A stretch of DNA of 64,000 bases from Pseudomaricurvus alcaniphilus. Its GTDB lineage: Bacteria > Pseudomonadota > Gammaproteobacteria > Pseudomonadales > Cellvibrionaceae. A program made the position numbers and the translations under genes. Shown piece after piece: positions 44,290 to 53,315 of the stretch (position 1 is its first letter; each line of letters starts with the position of its first letter). The notes below the pieces were generated by a model that saw nothing but the letters and a program-made list of their open reading frames with translations, was not told the origin of the DNA and did no database searches. The stretch spans positions 186,001 through 250,000 of the forward strand of contig NZ_JAAOIX010000004.1 of NCBI RefSeq assembly GCF_011440395.1, given 5' to 3'.

Positions 44290-45939
44290 CTATGGGAACA
44301 ACCCGCGCAGTAACTTCGCTTCCGTGACCCGCGACACTCCCTCGATCAGGGCCGCGGTGCGCATATCCAGCTGCTCAGCTTGCGCCCGGCGCAAGGTGCG
44401 CTGAAACGCATCCAGCAAAATGGACTTCAAACGCGCGTTGATCTCCTCCAGGGTCCAGGTCAGGTTTTGCGTGCCCTGCACCCACTCGAAATAGGACACC
44501 GTAACCCCGCCGGCATTGCCGATCACGTCCGGCAACACGAACACCCCGCGCTCATCGAGAATATCGTCCGCCTCCAGGGTGGTGGGACCATTGGCGCCTT
44601 CGGCCAGCAGCTTGCATTTGAGCCGGTCGGCATTTTCCACCGTCACCTGGTTCTGCAGTGCCGCCAGCGCCAGCACATCACAGTCCAGCTCCAACAGTTC
44701 GGCATTGGTCACCTCATCGGCGTCCGGGTAGCCTTTCAGCACCCGGTGTTCGGCCACATACTCAAGCAGCGCATCCAGCGCCAGGCCGTTGGGATTGTAG
44801 AGCCCGGTGGAGACATCGCTGATGCCGATGATTTTGGCACCGGTCTCGGCCAGGAAACGGGCGCTGTAACTGCCGACATTACCAAAGCCCTGCACTACCG
44901 CGGTGGATTTGCTGAGGTCCAGGCCGATATGCTCGGCCGCCGCCTGTACCAGGTAGACCAGGCCGCGGCCGGTGGCCTCCTTGCGCCCCAGTGAACCGCC
45001 CAACACCACCGGTTTGCCGGTCACCACGGTCGGTACGGTGTAACCCACCTGCTGACTGTAGGTGTCCATCATCCAGGCCATCACCCGCTCGTTGGTACCC
45101 ATATCCGGGGCCGGGATGTCTTTATCGGGGCCGATCATATCGATGATTTCCACCGTAAAACGGCGGGTCAAGCGCTGCAGTTCGCGATCGCTGAGGGTAG
45201 TAGGATCGACCCGCACCCCACCCTTGGCACCCCCAAATGGCAATTGCATCAGCGCGCACTTCCAGGTCATCCACATGGCCAGCGCCGCCACTTCGCCCAG
45301 GTCCACCTCCTCGTGGTAGCGGATCCCCCCCTTGGTGGGCCCCATGGACAACACATGCTGTACCCGATAGCCAAACACGGTCTCGACCTGGGCTCGGTCA
45401 TCGCGAAAAAACGGGAAGGACACCACCTGGGTGCGCTGCGGGAACAACAGCCGCTGGCGGATATTGTCGTCCAGCGCCATGATCTGGGCGGCCTTGAGAA
45501 ACTGCTGCTGGGCCAGCCGGAACATGGGCGCCTCCCACTCCCCGGAGCGGGCCCGCACCCGCGCCAGGGTATAGCGGATGGCGCGGCCGAGGGAGACGCT
45601 GTTGAGGTGGGTCTTGACCAGGTAATCGTAGGCGCCCGCCTCCACTGCCCGCGCCGCCAGGGTAACATCGTCGAGACTGGTGAGAATAACCACCGGCACC
45701 TCCGGTACCGCCTCGTGTACCTGGAACAGCGTATCCAGTTCCTGGCTGTCCGGCAGCACCAGATCGAGCAGGACCAGATCGATGCCGCCGCGCCCCAACC
45801 GCTCCAGCCCGGCGGCGAGGCGGTCCACCACCTCGACCTCGCAGCGCAGTTGCTGTTCACCCTCCAGCAGGCGCTGGATCAAGCGGGAGTGGAGCGGGTT
45901 ATCTTCGATTAACAGCAGGTGTATGGCTTGATCTTGCAT
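44290..45939 (-). CDS. receiver domain-Glu/Leu/Phe/Val dehydrogenase fusion
   Basis: 549 aa. Residues 1-125 are a CheY-like receiver: acidic pair E12/D13, phospho-acceptor D59 in LVLLDLVLPDS, T87 in VILTS, and K109 in DYLVKT. Residues 140-549 are a complete NAD(P)-dependent glutamate dehydrogenase-type enzyme: MGPTKGGIRYH, K227 and K239 around WKCALMQLPFGGAKGG, APDMGTNE, and Rossmann GFGNVG at 351-356. All catalytic lysines remain, so it should be active. The fusion of a phosphorylatable receiver to an amino-acid dehydrogenase is unusual. A strong AAGGAGAGG ribosome site precedes ATG 45939. The hybrid kinase gene ends 102 bp upstream on the same strand. Confidence 0.92.
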   Translation of the reverse strand: MQDQAIHLLLIEDNPLHSRLIQRLLEGEQQLRCEVEVVDRLAAGLERLGRGGIDLVLLDLVLPDSQELDTLFQVHEAVPEVPVVILTSLDDVTLAARAVEAGAYDYLVKTHLNSVSLGRAIRYTLARVRARSGEWEAPMFRLAQQQFLKAAQIMALDDNIRQRLLFPQRTQVVSFPFFRDDRAQVETVFGYRVQHVLSMGPTKGGIRYHEEVDLGEVAALAMWMTWKCALMQLPFGGAKGGVRVDPTTLSDRELQRLTRRFTVEIIDMIGPDKDIPAPDMGTNERVMAWMMDTYSQQVGYTVPTVVTGKPVVLGGSLGRKEATGRGLVYLVQAAAEHIGLDLSKSTAVVQGFGNVGSYSARFLAETGAKIIGISDVSTGLYNPNGLALDALLEYVAEHRVLKGYPDADEVTNAELLELDCDVLALAALQNQVTVENADRLKCKLLAEGANGPTTLEADDILDERGVFVLPDVIGNAGGVTVSYFEWVQGTQNLTWTLEEINARLKSILLDAFQRTLRRAQAEQLDMRTAALIEGVSRVTEAKLLRGLFP

Positions 45940-46041
45940 GACCCCTCTCCTTGCAGAGTGGATGGGTTTACACGCTAATAATCATTACCCGGCGCTACGA
46001 ACCTGGGTAGTGCCTTCCAGGGGCTAACTGCTTATCTGCTA

Positions 46042-49000
46042 CTAGCCACCCTCTTGTGCAGAAGCCCCTTTCACTACCTTGCGCAGCAGCGGCTCCAGCA
46101 AGGCCAGCTGGGCCACCAGCGCCTCGCGGGCGGGTGCGGCCGCCTCGAACTGGCCCTCGCGCGCCAGGTTCTCCAGCGCCAGCGCCGCCGCGGCCGTGGC
46201 CCGGCCACCGACCACATTGGCCGAACCCTTCAAGGTATGGGCCGCGCGCCGCAGTTCAGCGCCATCCTGCGCGGCCAATGCCGACTCGATCGACGCCATC
46301 AGCTTGGGGCACTGCTCGAGAAACAGTTGTGCCAGCTCGATCAGCAGCGCCTCATCTCCCTCCAGGTTGGCCAGCGCAGCGGCCCAATCCAGGCGCGGCG
46401 CACCCGCCGTCTTCTCCGGTCCCCCGGACGCCGCCTGTTTTGGTTTTGGCTCCATTTCAGGCTCCACTTTTGCTTCTTCTTTGGGTTCCGGTTTTGGTTC
46501 CGGTTTTGCTTCTGCTTCTGGTTCCACTTTTACGTCCGCTTTCAATTCTGGCTCCGCACCAGCTTCCGCCTCTCGTTCGGGCTCGGCTATTGGTTCCGGC
46601 TGCGCTGCGGTTGTGGCTTGCGGTTCAGGGCCCGGTTCGGCGCCGGGCCTGGCGGCCGCTGTGGACGGCGATGCAGCCTGCCCTGAGGCGTTTTCCTCCA
46701 CCGCGCGAAACAGCTCTGCGGTGCGAAACGGCTTGGTGACGTAGTCGTCCATGCCGGCCGCAAAACAGCGCTCCCGATCTGCCGTGGTCGCACTGGCGGT
46801 CATGGCGACAATGGGGACATGGCCACCGCTGCGACTTTCCCGCTCGCGGATCTTGCAAGTAGCGGTGATGCCATCCATGACCGGCATCTGCACATCCATC
46901 AGCACCACATCGAACGATTCGCGCTCCAGGGCATCCAGCGCCTCCTGGCCATTTTGCGCCAATTCGACACTGTGGCCGCGCTTGGTCAACAGGTCGGTAG
47001 CCACTTTCTGGTTGATCACACCGTCTTCCACCAGCAGCACCCGGCTGGCGGGCACATCCTCGGGACGCTCGCGGGAAACAGGGGCGCTCTTGGGCTCCGC
47101 TGTGGCCACCCCGAGGGCATCGGTCACTGCCACCAGCAAGTCAGAGTGTTTGACCGGTTTCAGCAGGGTCCGGGATATATCCAGCTCGGTGCTGAAGCCG
47201 GCACCGGAACTCCCCGCCGAAGACAGAATCAGGATACGCATATCGCGGTGCACCGGCTGCTGCCGAATCTTGCGCACCAACTCGACCCCGTCCATGCCCG
47301 GCATCATCAGGTCGAGCAGGGCCAGGGCAAAACTCTGCGCCTTGCTGGCGGCGTGGTCCAGTTCCGCCAGCGCCCGGGCACCACTGTCCACCACGCAGGC
47401 CTGCATGCCCCAGTTTTCCACAATCTCTTCCAGGATCATGCGGTTGGTGCTGTTGTCATCGACGATAAGCACCCGCTGCCCTTGCAAGTCGGTGGCCTTG
47501 ACCGGCTCCGTCCCTTCCGTTGCGGGCAGCGCGAAGTCAGCGCTGAAAGAGAAGGTACTGCCTCGACCCGGCTCACTGGTCAGGGTCATCTGCCCGCCCA
47601 TCATGGTGGCGAGCTGGGAGGCGATGGCCAACCCCAGCCCGGTACCACCGTACTGGCGCGTGGTGGAGCTGTCCGCCTGGCCAAAGGCCTCGAATATTTT
47701 CTCCCGCTGCTCCGCGGATATGCCGACCCCGGTATCGCGCACGTCGAAGGCAATCCGGGCGGCATCGGTGCTCAGTGACTCGAGGTGCAGGTCCACCACA
47801 ATTTCGCCGCGCTCGGTGAACTTGATGGCGTTGCCTACCAGGTTGACCACCACCTGGCGCAGCCGCACCGGATCGCCGCAGACCCGCTCGGGCACATCCG
47901 GTGGAATATGAAAAGCCAGCTCCAGGCCTTTTTCATTGGCCCGCAAGGCCAGGGTCTGCAGGGTATCCCCCAGCACATCGGGCAAATTAAACGGAATGAC
48001 TTCGAGATCGAGCTTGCCGGCCTCGATCTTGGAGAAATCGAGGATGTCGTTGATAAGGTCGAGCAGGGTATCAGCGGAATTGAGAATCAGCGCCACGTAT
48101 TCAGCCTGCTGGTTGGTGAGCTTGGTTCCCTCCAGCAACTCGGCCATACCGATCACGCCGTTCATCGGCGTGCGTATTTCGTGACTCATGGTGGAGAGAA
48201 ACTGGCTCTTGGCGTCGGTCATCATGCGCAGCTTTTCATTGGCCGCTTCCAGTTCACTGGTCTTGTCTTTCAGCTGCAGATTGATTTTGTGTTTGCTGCG
48301 ATAGCTGCGAAATATAATCCCGATCAGTACCAGCACCACCAGCAGTGCGACACTGCCAGCAATAAGGATCAATTTCTGGTATTCAATAGTACTGACCTGT
48401 TTCGTCAATACCGTATTTTTTTCTGCAATCAGGCGCTCCTGCTCCTGCAATTCAGCCTGCTGCTTCGCCAGCCGCGCCTGGTTTTCCTCGATTTTGCGGG
48501 AGTAGCCTGCAATCGAGGCCTCTTTTTCGGACAGCACCGCTTCCTTTTGCTGCAGCGCCGCTTCGTTCTGGCGCAGGGCGATTTCGTTATCCAGCAAACG
48601 CATCTCGCTTTGCTCCAGGCTCGCCTGCACTCGATTGAAATGCTGCTCCAACTCGGCCAGCTGTTGTTCTTTTTTGGCCACTTGCACGCTTTGCTGGCGA
48701 ATTTTCTCCATCTGCTGGGCCAGTAATTTTTGTTGTGCCTCCAGCTCCTGTTGTTGCTGGTTGGCCAGGTCCCGGGCCTTGGCCAACTCGGCCTCGGTCT
48801 CCTTGTAGATGGTGGCGGCATCCAGCTCGGTGCCACCAAACAGCAGTATTTCCTTCGACAGCTGCAAGCCCTCGAAAACGATATTGCTGCGGTTGACTTC
48901 AAAGGAGAGGATGTTGTCGGTTGGATGGGTGAAGTTGATCATGATATTGCGCTGGTCATCACTGCCGTCGGTGACAATCAGGGTGTTGCTCTTTTGCAAT

Positions 49001-49383
49001 ATCTGGTTGACCCTGACCAGTTCGGAATTTTTCGAATTGGCCAGCACCAGCACGTGGGCAGAGCGCGCCTCGAACAGCGAACTGTAGTACTTGCCAACCA
49101 CCGGCTTGCCGTGCGCTCGCATGCGCGGCTCCGCCCGCTTGATTGCCCGCAGCAGCTGGGTATCACGACCGTACAAACCGATAATATAACGGTCGATACG
49201 ATCCTGGTCGGGCCAGTCGGTGTGTTCAATGATCGCGTTAAGGAGAGTAACTTTACCGTCTTCGACGGTCACTGCCTCGGCGGCAGCGCGAGAGGATACT
49301 GAAATGACAACAAACAACGCCAGCACCAGGCAGATGCCGGGCAACAAATGGCGGTGGCGACTCAACGACTTCAATATGCGCAT
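46042..49383 (-). CDS. YfiR-type hybrid sensor histidine kinase with two receivers and Hpt
   Basis: 1113 aa. Signal/anchor at about 13-33; periplasmic YfiR (DUF4154)-like sensor at about 42-185; long coiled coil at 195-335, rich in Gln/Glu; membrane helix at 338-358; HisKA with phospho-H401 in STMSHEIRTPMNGV; HATPase at about 500-620 (NLVGNAIKF, DTGVGI, GGTGLGLAI); first receiver with D691; second receiver with D830 in VVLMDVQMPVMDG; an acidic Pro/Glu/Lys linker at about 905-990; Hpt with H1049 in AAHTLKGSA. A complete phosphorelay in one chain. The receiver-dehydrogenase gene follows 102 bp downstream and is a likely phosphate acceptor. Confidence 0.93.
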   Translation of the reverse strand: MRILKSLSRHRHLLPGICLVLALFVVISVSSRAAAEAVTVEDGKVTLLNAIIEHTDWPDQDRIDRYIIGLYGRDTQLLRAIKRAEPRMRAHGKPVVGKYYSSLFEARSAHVLVLANSKNSELVRVNQILQKSNTLIVTDGSDDQRNIMINFTHPTDNILSFEVNRSNIVFEGLQLSKEILLFGGTELDAATIYKETEAELAKARDLANQQQQELEAQQKLLAQQMEKIRQQSVQVAKKEQQLAELEQHFNRVQASLEQSEMRLLDNEIALRQNEAALQQKEAVLSEKEASIAGYSRKIEENQARLAKQQAELQEQERLIAEKNTVLTKQVSTIEYQKLILIAGSVALLVVLVLIGIIFRSYRSKHKINLQLKDKTSELEAANEKLRMMTDAKSQFLSTMSHEIRTPMNGVIGMAELLEGTKLTNQQAEYVALILNSADTLLDLINDILDFSKIEAGKLDLEVIPFNLPDVLGDTLQTLALRANEKGLELAFHIPPDVPERVCGDPVRLRQVVVNLVGNAIKFTERGEIVVDLHLESLSTDAARIAFDVRDTGVGISAEQREKIFEAFGQADSSTTRQYGGTGLGLAIASQLATMMGGQMTLTSEPGRGSTFSFSADFALPATEGTEPVKATDLQGQRVLIVDDNSTNRMILEEIVENWGMQACVVDSGARALAELDHAASKAQSFALALLDLMMPGMDGVELVRKIRQQPVHRDMRILILSSAGSSGAGFSTELDISRTLLKPVKHSDLLVAVTDALGVATAEPKSAPVSRERPEDVPASRVLLVEDGVINQKVATDLLTKRGHSVELAQNGQEALDALERESFDVVLMDVQMPVMDGITATCKIRERESRSGGHVPIVAMTASATTADRERCFAAGMDDYVTKPFRTAELFRAVEENASGQAASPSTAAARPGAEPGPEPQATTAAQPEPIAEPEREAEAGAEPELKADVKVEPEAEAKPEPKPEPKEEAKVEPEMEPKPKQAASGGPEKTAGAPRLDWAAALANLEGDEALLIELAQLFLEQCPKLMASIESALAAQDGAELRRAAHTLKGSANVVGGRATAAAALALENLAREGQFEAAAPAREALVAQLALLEPLLRKVVKGASAQEGG

Positions 49384-49558
49384 ATGGGTTGCTGCGGCAA
49401 AGTAATGAACCTCACGGGTATAGCGGCCGGACCGCTACCTGCAATGTTCTGCGGCATTCCAAGCTGCGTTAGGTCATTTCATACTAGCACAGCAACGGCG
49501 CGTAAACCATTGTCCCGCGGCGCCCCCAAAAGAATCCAAAACCGCCCCCCGAAGGGCA

Positions 49559-50101
49559 TCAATGATGCCCTTCGTCGTCACCCCTGGCGGTCAAAATCTG
49601 GTAGTGAGCTGGCGATAATTGCGGCATTTTTTTCATAAATGCCACCATGGCCCAGATACGCTGGTCGTCGTGGGTCAAACCCCAGGCCGGCATGCCGCTA
49701 GCCTTGATGCCGTGCTTGATCACCCAGAACTGGCGCCGCGCCGCCTGCACCTCATCGCCATCGCCCTGTCCGGCGCTCGCCAGGCTAAGGTTGGGCGGTG
49801 CCGGGTAGAGGCCGAGGCTCAAGTCGCTCTCCCGCTGACCGGGTTTGAGGTGGCAGCTCGCGCACATATCGTTGTAGTCCGGGCCGCCGGCCAACAGCAG
49901 GTCCGGATCACTGAGATCCGGCACCTCTATGTCCGCTGCCGCCCGGGCAATGGAGCGCTCCCGGGCAAATTCCAGCAACTTGTAAGTCAGGGGATCATGG
50001 GGTTGGTCTGCGGCCACAGATATTACCCCGGACCAGGCCACCAGCAACCCCGCGACGACCACCAGTAACAGGCCGGAAACCACACATTTTACCCACCCCA
50101 T
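49559..50101 (-). CDS. membrane-anchored c-type cytochrome
   Basis: 180 aa. An N-terminal membrane segment (about 6-27, CVVSGLLLVVVAGLLVAW) is followed by a mono-heme c domain. The heme site CASCH is near residue 80 (MCASCHLKPGQ), and a later methionine, in GMPAWGLT, is the likely sixth ligand. It may pass electrons or take part in periplasmic copper oxidation next to copA/copB. A strong AGGAGGAAG ribosome site precedes the start. It is last in the leftward copper unit, after the Met/His-rich protein. Confidence 0.85.
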   Translation of the reverse strand: MGWVKCVVSGLLLVVVAGLLVAWSGVISVAADQPHDPLTYKLLEFARERSIARAAADIEVPDLSDPDLLLAGGPDYNDMCASCHLKPGQRESDLSLGLYPAPPNLSLASAGQGDGDEVQAARRQFWVIKHGIKASGMPAWGLTHDDQRIWAMVAFMKKMPQLSPAHYQILTARGDDEGHH

Positions 50102-50134
50102 GACTTCCTCCTCTGCACCGCTGCGGCTTATCGA

Positions 50135-50434
50135 TTAGTGTTTGTGTTGGCCGTGATCCGCTTCATGTTGCGCTTGCCCGGACTTTTCGCTGCTGCCAGC
50201 AGACTCTGCCGCGCCGTCCTCGGCGTGCACCTGGGCCATGCATTTTTTCATCAGCGCCCTGATAATCGGGTCACTCATATCCATTTTGCTGTGATCCATT
50301 CCCTCCATGGCCTTGCAGTTTGGCGCCTCGGCATTTTTCATGTGCAGGGACGGGTCGTGTGCCTGGGTGACGACGGAGAACGCCGCCGCGACTACAGCAA
50401 TAAAACTGTGTTTAACAATCTGCTTGATTCTCAC
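50135..50434 (-). CDS. small periplasmic Met/His-rich protein, probable copper binding
   Basis: 99 aa. A signal peptide (ending VVTQA-H) leaves a mature chain rich in Met, His and acidic residues (AMEGMDHSKMDMSD, then a His-rich tail HEADHGQHKH). Two cysteines, near residues 39 and 65, could bind metal or pair. It starts at GTG 50434 after GAGG. The position between copB and a cytochrome c gene supports a copper-buffering role; the family is not recognised. Confidence 0.68.
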   Translation of the reverse strand: MRIKQIVKHSFIAVVAAAFSVVTQAHDPSLHMKNAEAPNCKAMEGMDHSKMDMSDPIIRALMKKCMAQVHAEDGAAESAGSSEKSGQAQHEADHGQHKH

Positions 50435-50463
50435 GCGGTAAACCTCTTGCTATCAGATTAAAA

Positions 50464-51354
50464 TTAAAACCAGAAACGCACCCCGGCCACGGCCGAGGTA
50501 GAGCGGGTATCGCCGCCTTCGGCGCGGCTAAAGTCGGCGGTAGCGCCAAATTCTCCCTGCCATTCAAGCCCGATATAGGGCGCAAATTGACGACTGAATT
50601 CGTAGCGCAGGCGCAGCCCCGCCCGCACCCTGGCGAGGCCACTGCCGACCCCAACCTCACTGTCCTCGCGACCGTAAGCGGTAAACTCGACCAGCGGCTG
50701 CAGTACCCAGCGCTGGGTCAATAGCAGCTCGTATTCCGCTTCCACCTGCAACATGGAGCGACCGTGGGCCCCCAGGTACAGGCCGCCATCGATTTCCAGC
50801 CAGTAGGGCGCCAGCCCGGCAAAGCCCAGCGCCAACCAGTTGCGATCCGGCCCCTCGCTGCTGTCGTGACGCATACCCGCCTGCAGGTTCCAGAACGCGG
50901 TCACGGCCCGGCTGTACAGCAGCTCGGTCTCGGATTCCTCTACCCGCTCGGCCGCCACCTCGCCTTCCGCCTTCAACACCAGGCGCTCATAGGTGGTGCC
51001 GTACCAGCTCTGCAGCTCATACACGCCGTGGTCACCCTGGTCGGATTCCACCGCCTCCAGCCGGTCGACCGCCACCACGCCGAAGACGTGCTCGTCGGCC
51101 AGGTGCAGCCGCGAGACACCGGGCAACAGGTAGGGGCCGCTGTCCAGGGTGGTCCCGCCGGCGTAGGCGTGGGGATCCCGGGCATTGGCGGGCGGGCTGC
51201 CACCCTGCATGGACATGGCGGACATATCGTGCTCCATGGCTTCACCTGCAGCGCGGACAGTGCTGTGGTTGCCCAGGCTGAGAGCGAACAGCATCAGCCC
51301 CGCGGCCAGCGCCCCGCGCTGGCGCAACCCTTGTTTAACAGTCAGTCTGCTCAT
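50464..51354 (-). CDS. copB: copper resistance protein CopB (outer-membrane barrel)
   Basis: 296 aa. PcoB/CopB family outer-membrane protein. A signal peptide and a short Met-rich stretch (MEHDMSAMSMQGG, about 39-51) precede the barrel, which has alternating strands and a C-terminal aromatic end (GVRFWF). The typical YELQSWYGTTYERLVLKAEGE segment lies in the first third. It overlaps the copA stop by 4 bp (ATGA), so it is translationally coupled to copA. Together they give periplasmic copper tolerance. Confidence 0.9.
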   Translation of the reverse strand: MSRLTVKQGLRQRGALAAGLMLFALSLGNHSTVRAAGEAMEHDMSAMSMQGGSPPANARDPHAYAGGTTLDSGPYLLPGVSRLHLADEHVFGVVAVDRLEAVESDQGDHGVYELQSWYGTTYERLVLKAEGEVAAERVEESETELLYSRAVTAFWNLQAGMRHDSSEGPDRNWLALGFAGLAPYWLEIDGGLYLGAHGRSMLQVEAEYELLLTQRWVLQPLVEFTAYGREDSEVGVGSGLARVRAGLRLRYEFSRQFAPYIGLEWQGEFGATADFSRAEGGDTRSTSAVAGVRFWF

Positions 51355-53258
51355 GACACCACCACCTGGCGGAACATGCCCGCATCCATATGAAACAACA
51401 GGTGACAGTGCCAGGCCCAGCGGCCGAGGGCATCGGCGGTGACCTGGAAGCTGATGCGCTGCGCCGGCTGCACCGGGATGGTGTGCAGGCGCGCAAGAAA
51501 TTCGCCGCGCTCATTTTCCAGTTCGCTCCACATCCCGTGCAGGTGCATGGGGTGAGTCATCATGGTGTCGTTCTGCAGGATTACCCGCAGGCGCTCGCCG
51601 TGACGGAAATGCACCGGGGTGGAGTCGCCAAACTCGAGGCCATCGAACGACCAGCTGTAGCGCTCCATATTGCCGGTGAGGTGCAATTCCACCTCCCGCT
51701 CCGGCAGGCGCTGGTCCATGGGGCCACCGATGGTGCGCAGGTCGGCCAGGGTCAGTACCCGCCGGCCATTATTGCGCAGGCCGATACCGGGGTCGTCGAG
51801 ATTGGTGCGCGGGGTATCGACCCGCATATCCACGCTCGGCCCGTATTCGGTGCGGGCGTGGTTGACGGTGGTGGAGGGTACTTTTATGCCGGCAGCTTGC
51901 GCCCGGTGCTGGCTGTGATCCATCGCCTTGCCACCGTGCTTACTGTGGTCCATGGCCATGCCGCCGTGCTTACTGTGGTCCATGGCCATACCGCCGTGCT
52001 GGCTGTGATCCATCGCCTTGGCACCGTGTTGGCTGTGATCCATCGTCATACCGCTGTGCTTACTGTGGTCCATGGCCATACCGCCGTGCTGGCTGTGGTC
52101 CATGCCACCGCCACCGTGGTCCATGGCTCCCATCATATCCGTCATACTCAGGGGCTGTGGCGCATCCATGGCCGGCACCGGCGCCGACAGGCCCTCGTGC
52201 AAGGCCAGGGTGCCGCGGGCATAGCCGGTGCGGTCCATGGACTGGGCAAAGAGGGTGTAAGCATCGTCGCGGGGTTGCACCACCACGTCATAGGTTTCCC
52301 CAGGGCCAAAGCGGAATTCATCCACCGTCACCGGTTCCACGTCCTGGCCATCCGCCTGCACCACAGTCAGCGGCAGGTTCGGAATACGCACATCGTAAAA
52401 GGTGTTGCTGGAACCATTGATAAAACGCAGGCGCACCCGCTCACCGCGGTCAAACAAACCGGTCCAGTTGCCCGCCGGGGTGCGGCCATTAAGCAGATAG
52501 GTGAAGGTCTCGGCGGAAATGTCGGCCAGGTCGGTGGGGCTCATGCGCATCTGGTTCCACATGCGGCGCTTGGCCACCGCCTGGCTGAACCCGTAATTGG
52601 CCACGTCGCGCATAAAATCCGGCGCCGTAGGCTGGTTGAAGTTGTAGTAATCGCCCTGGTGTTTGAGCTTGGCGAACACCGCCATGGGCTCTTCGTCGGT
52701 CCAGTCGGACAACTGCACCACATAGTCACGATCCGCCCGGATGCGCTCCCCGGCCGCCGGCACCACGACGATACTGCCGTACATGCCGGACATTTCCTGG
52801 AAACCGCTGTGGGAGTGATACCAGTAGGTACCCGTCTGTTCCACCTTGAAGCGGTAGGTAAAGGTCTGCCCGGGCGCAATTCCGGCGAAGCTGATATTGG
52901 GCACGCCATCCATGGTAAACGGCAGAATAATGCCGTGCCAGTGAATGGAGGTGTCTACCGGAAGGCGATTGGTGACCCGAATGGTCACCGTATCGCCTTC
53001 CCGCCACACCAGGGTGGGCGCCGGGATGGAGCCGTTGATGGCGACCGCGGGGCGACTGACCCCGGTATAATTGGCCAGCGCCGGCGCCACCACCAGGTCA
53101 AATTCAGTGCCGGTCAGCACCGCGGCTGAATCCTGCACCAGGCCAGGCTGGCTCGCCCCGGTGGCCAGGGTGTGGGGGGCGGCAACGGACATGGCGCCGC
53201 CGGCAGCGAGCCCCAGCACGAACTGGCGGCGGGAAAAACCGAAGGGGGTGGTTGTCAT
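51351..53258 (-). CDS. copA: copper resistance multicopper oxidase CopA
   Basis: 635 aa. Periplasmic copper oxidase exported by Tat: the SRRQFVLGL twin-arginine motif is at about residues 9-17. Copper ligands are visible in HWHGIILPF, YWYHSHSG, HPMHLHG and the C-terminal HCHLLFHMDAGMF, so type 1, 2 and 3 sites are complete. Between the second and third cupredoxin domains, about residues 378-451, lies a run of M-D-H-S-K/Q-H repeats, far longer than the few such motifs in most homologues. ATG 53258 is used rather than TTG 53267. First gene of the unit copA-copB-small protein-cytochrome c. No CopRS pair is adjacent. Confidence 0.95.
   Translation of the reverse strand: MTTTPFGFSRRQFVLGLAAGGAMSVAAPHTLATGASQPGLVQDSAAVLTGTEFDLVVAPALANYTGVSRPAVAINGSIPAPTLVWREGDTVTIRVTNRLPVDTSIHWHGIILPFTMDGVPNISFAGIAPGQTFTYRFKVEQTGTYWYHSHSGFQEMSGMYGSIVVVPAAGERIRADRDYVVQLSDWTDEEPMAVFAKLKHQGDYYNFNQPTAPDFMRDVANYGFSQAVAKRRMWNQMRMSPTDLADISAETFTYLLNGRTPAGNWTGLFDRGERVRLRFINGSSNTFYDVRIPNLPLTVVQADGQDVEPVTVDEFRFGPGETYDVVVQPRDDAYTLFAQSMDRTGYARGTLALHEGLSAPVPAMDAPQPLSMTDMMGAMDHGGGGMDHSQHGGMAMDHSKHSGMTMDHSQHGAKAMDHSQHGGMAMDHSKHGGMAMDHSKHGGKAMDHSQHRAQAAGIKVPSTTVNHARTEYGPSVDMRVDTPRTNLDDPGIGLRNNGRRVLTLADLRTIGGPMDQRLPEREVELHLTGNMERYSWSFDGLEFGDSTPVHFRHGERLRVILQNDTMMTHPMHLHGMWSELENERGEFLARLHTIPVQPAQRISFQVTADALGRWAWHCHLLFHMDAGMFRQVVVS
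51907..52124. repeat. 30-bp tandem coding repeat in copA (MDHSxH units)
   Basis: Seven units of about 30 bp, each coding MDHS(K/Q)H plus a GGMA-like linker, with a shorter MDHGGG unit at the 5' side. Neighbouring units are nearly identical in DNA, indicating recent expansion and probable length variation. Confidence 0.9.
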
Positions 53259-53315
53259 ATTGTTCAATTAATTCCAATAGTTGCGAACACGTATAAATTC
53301 TTAAAGTCCGGGCGT

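Noticed and set aside
51390-53129. 579-codon open frame opposite copA
   Set aside because: Low-complexity His/Val repeats arise from the antisense of the MDHSxH repeats; copA has complete copper sites.
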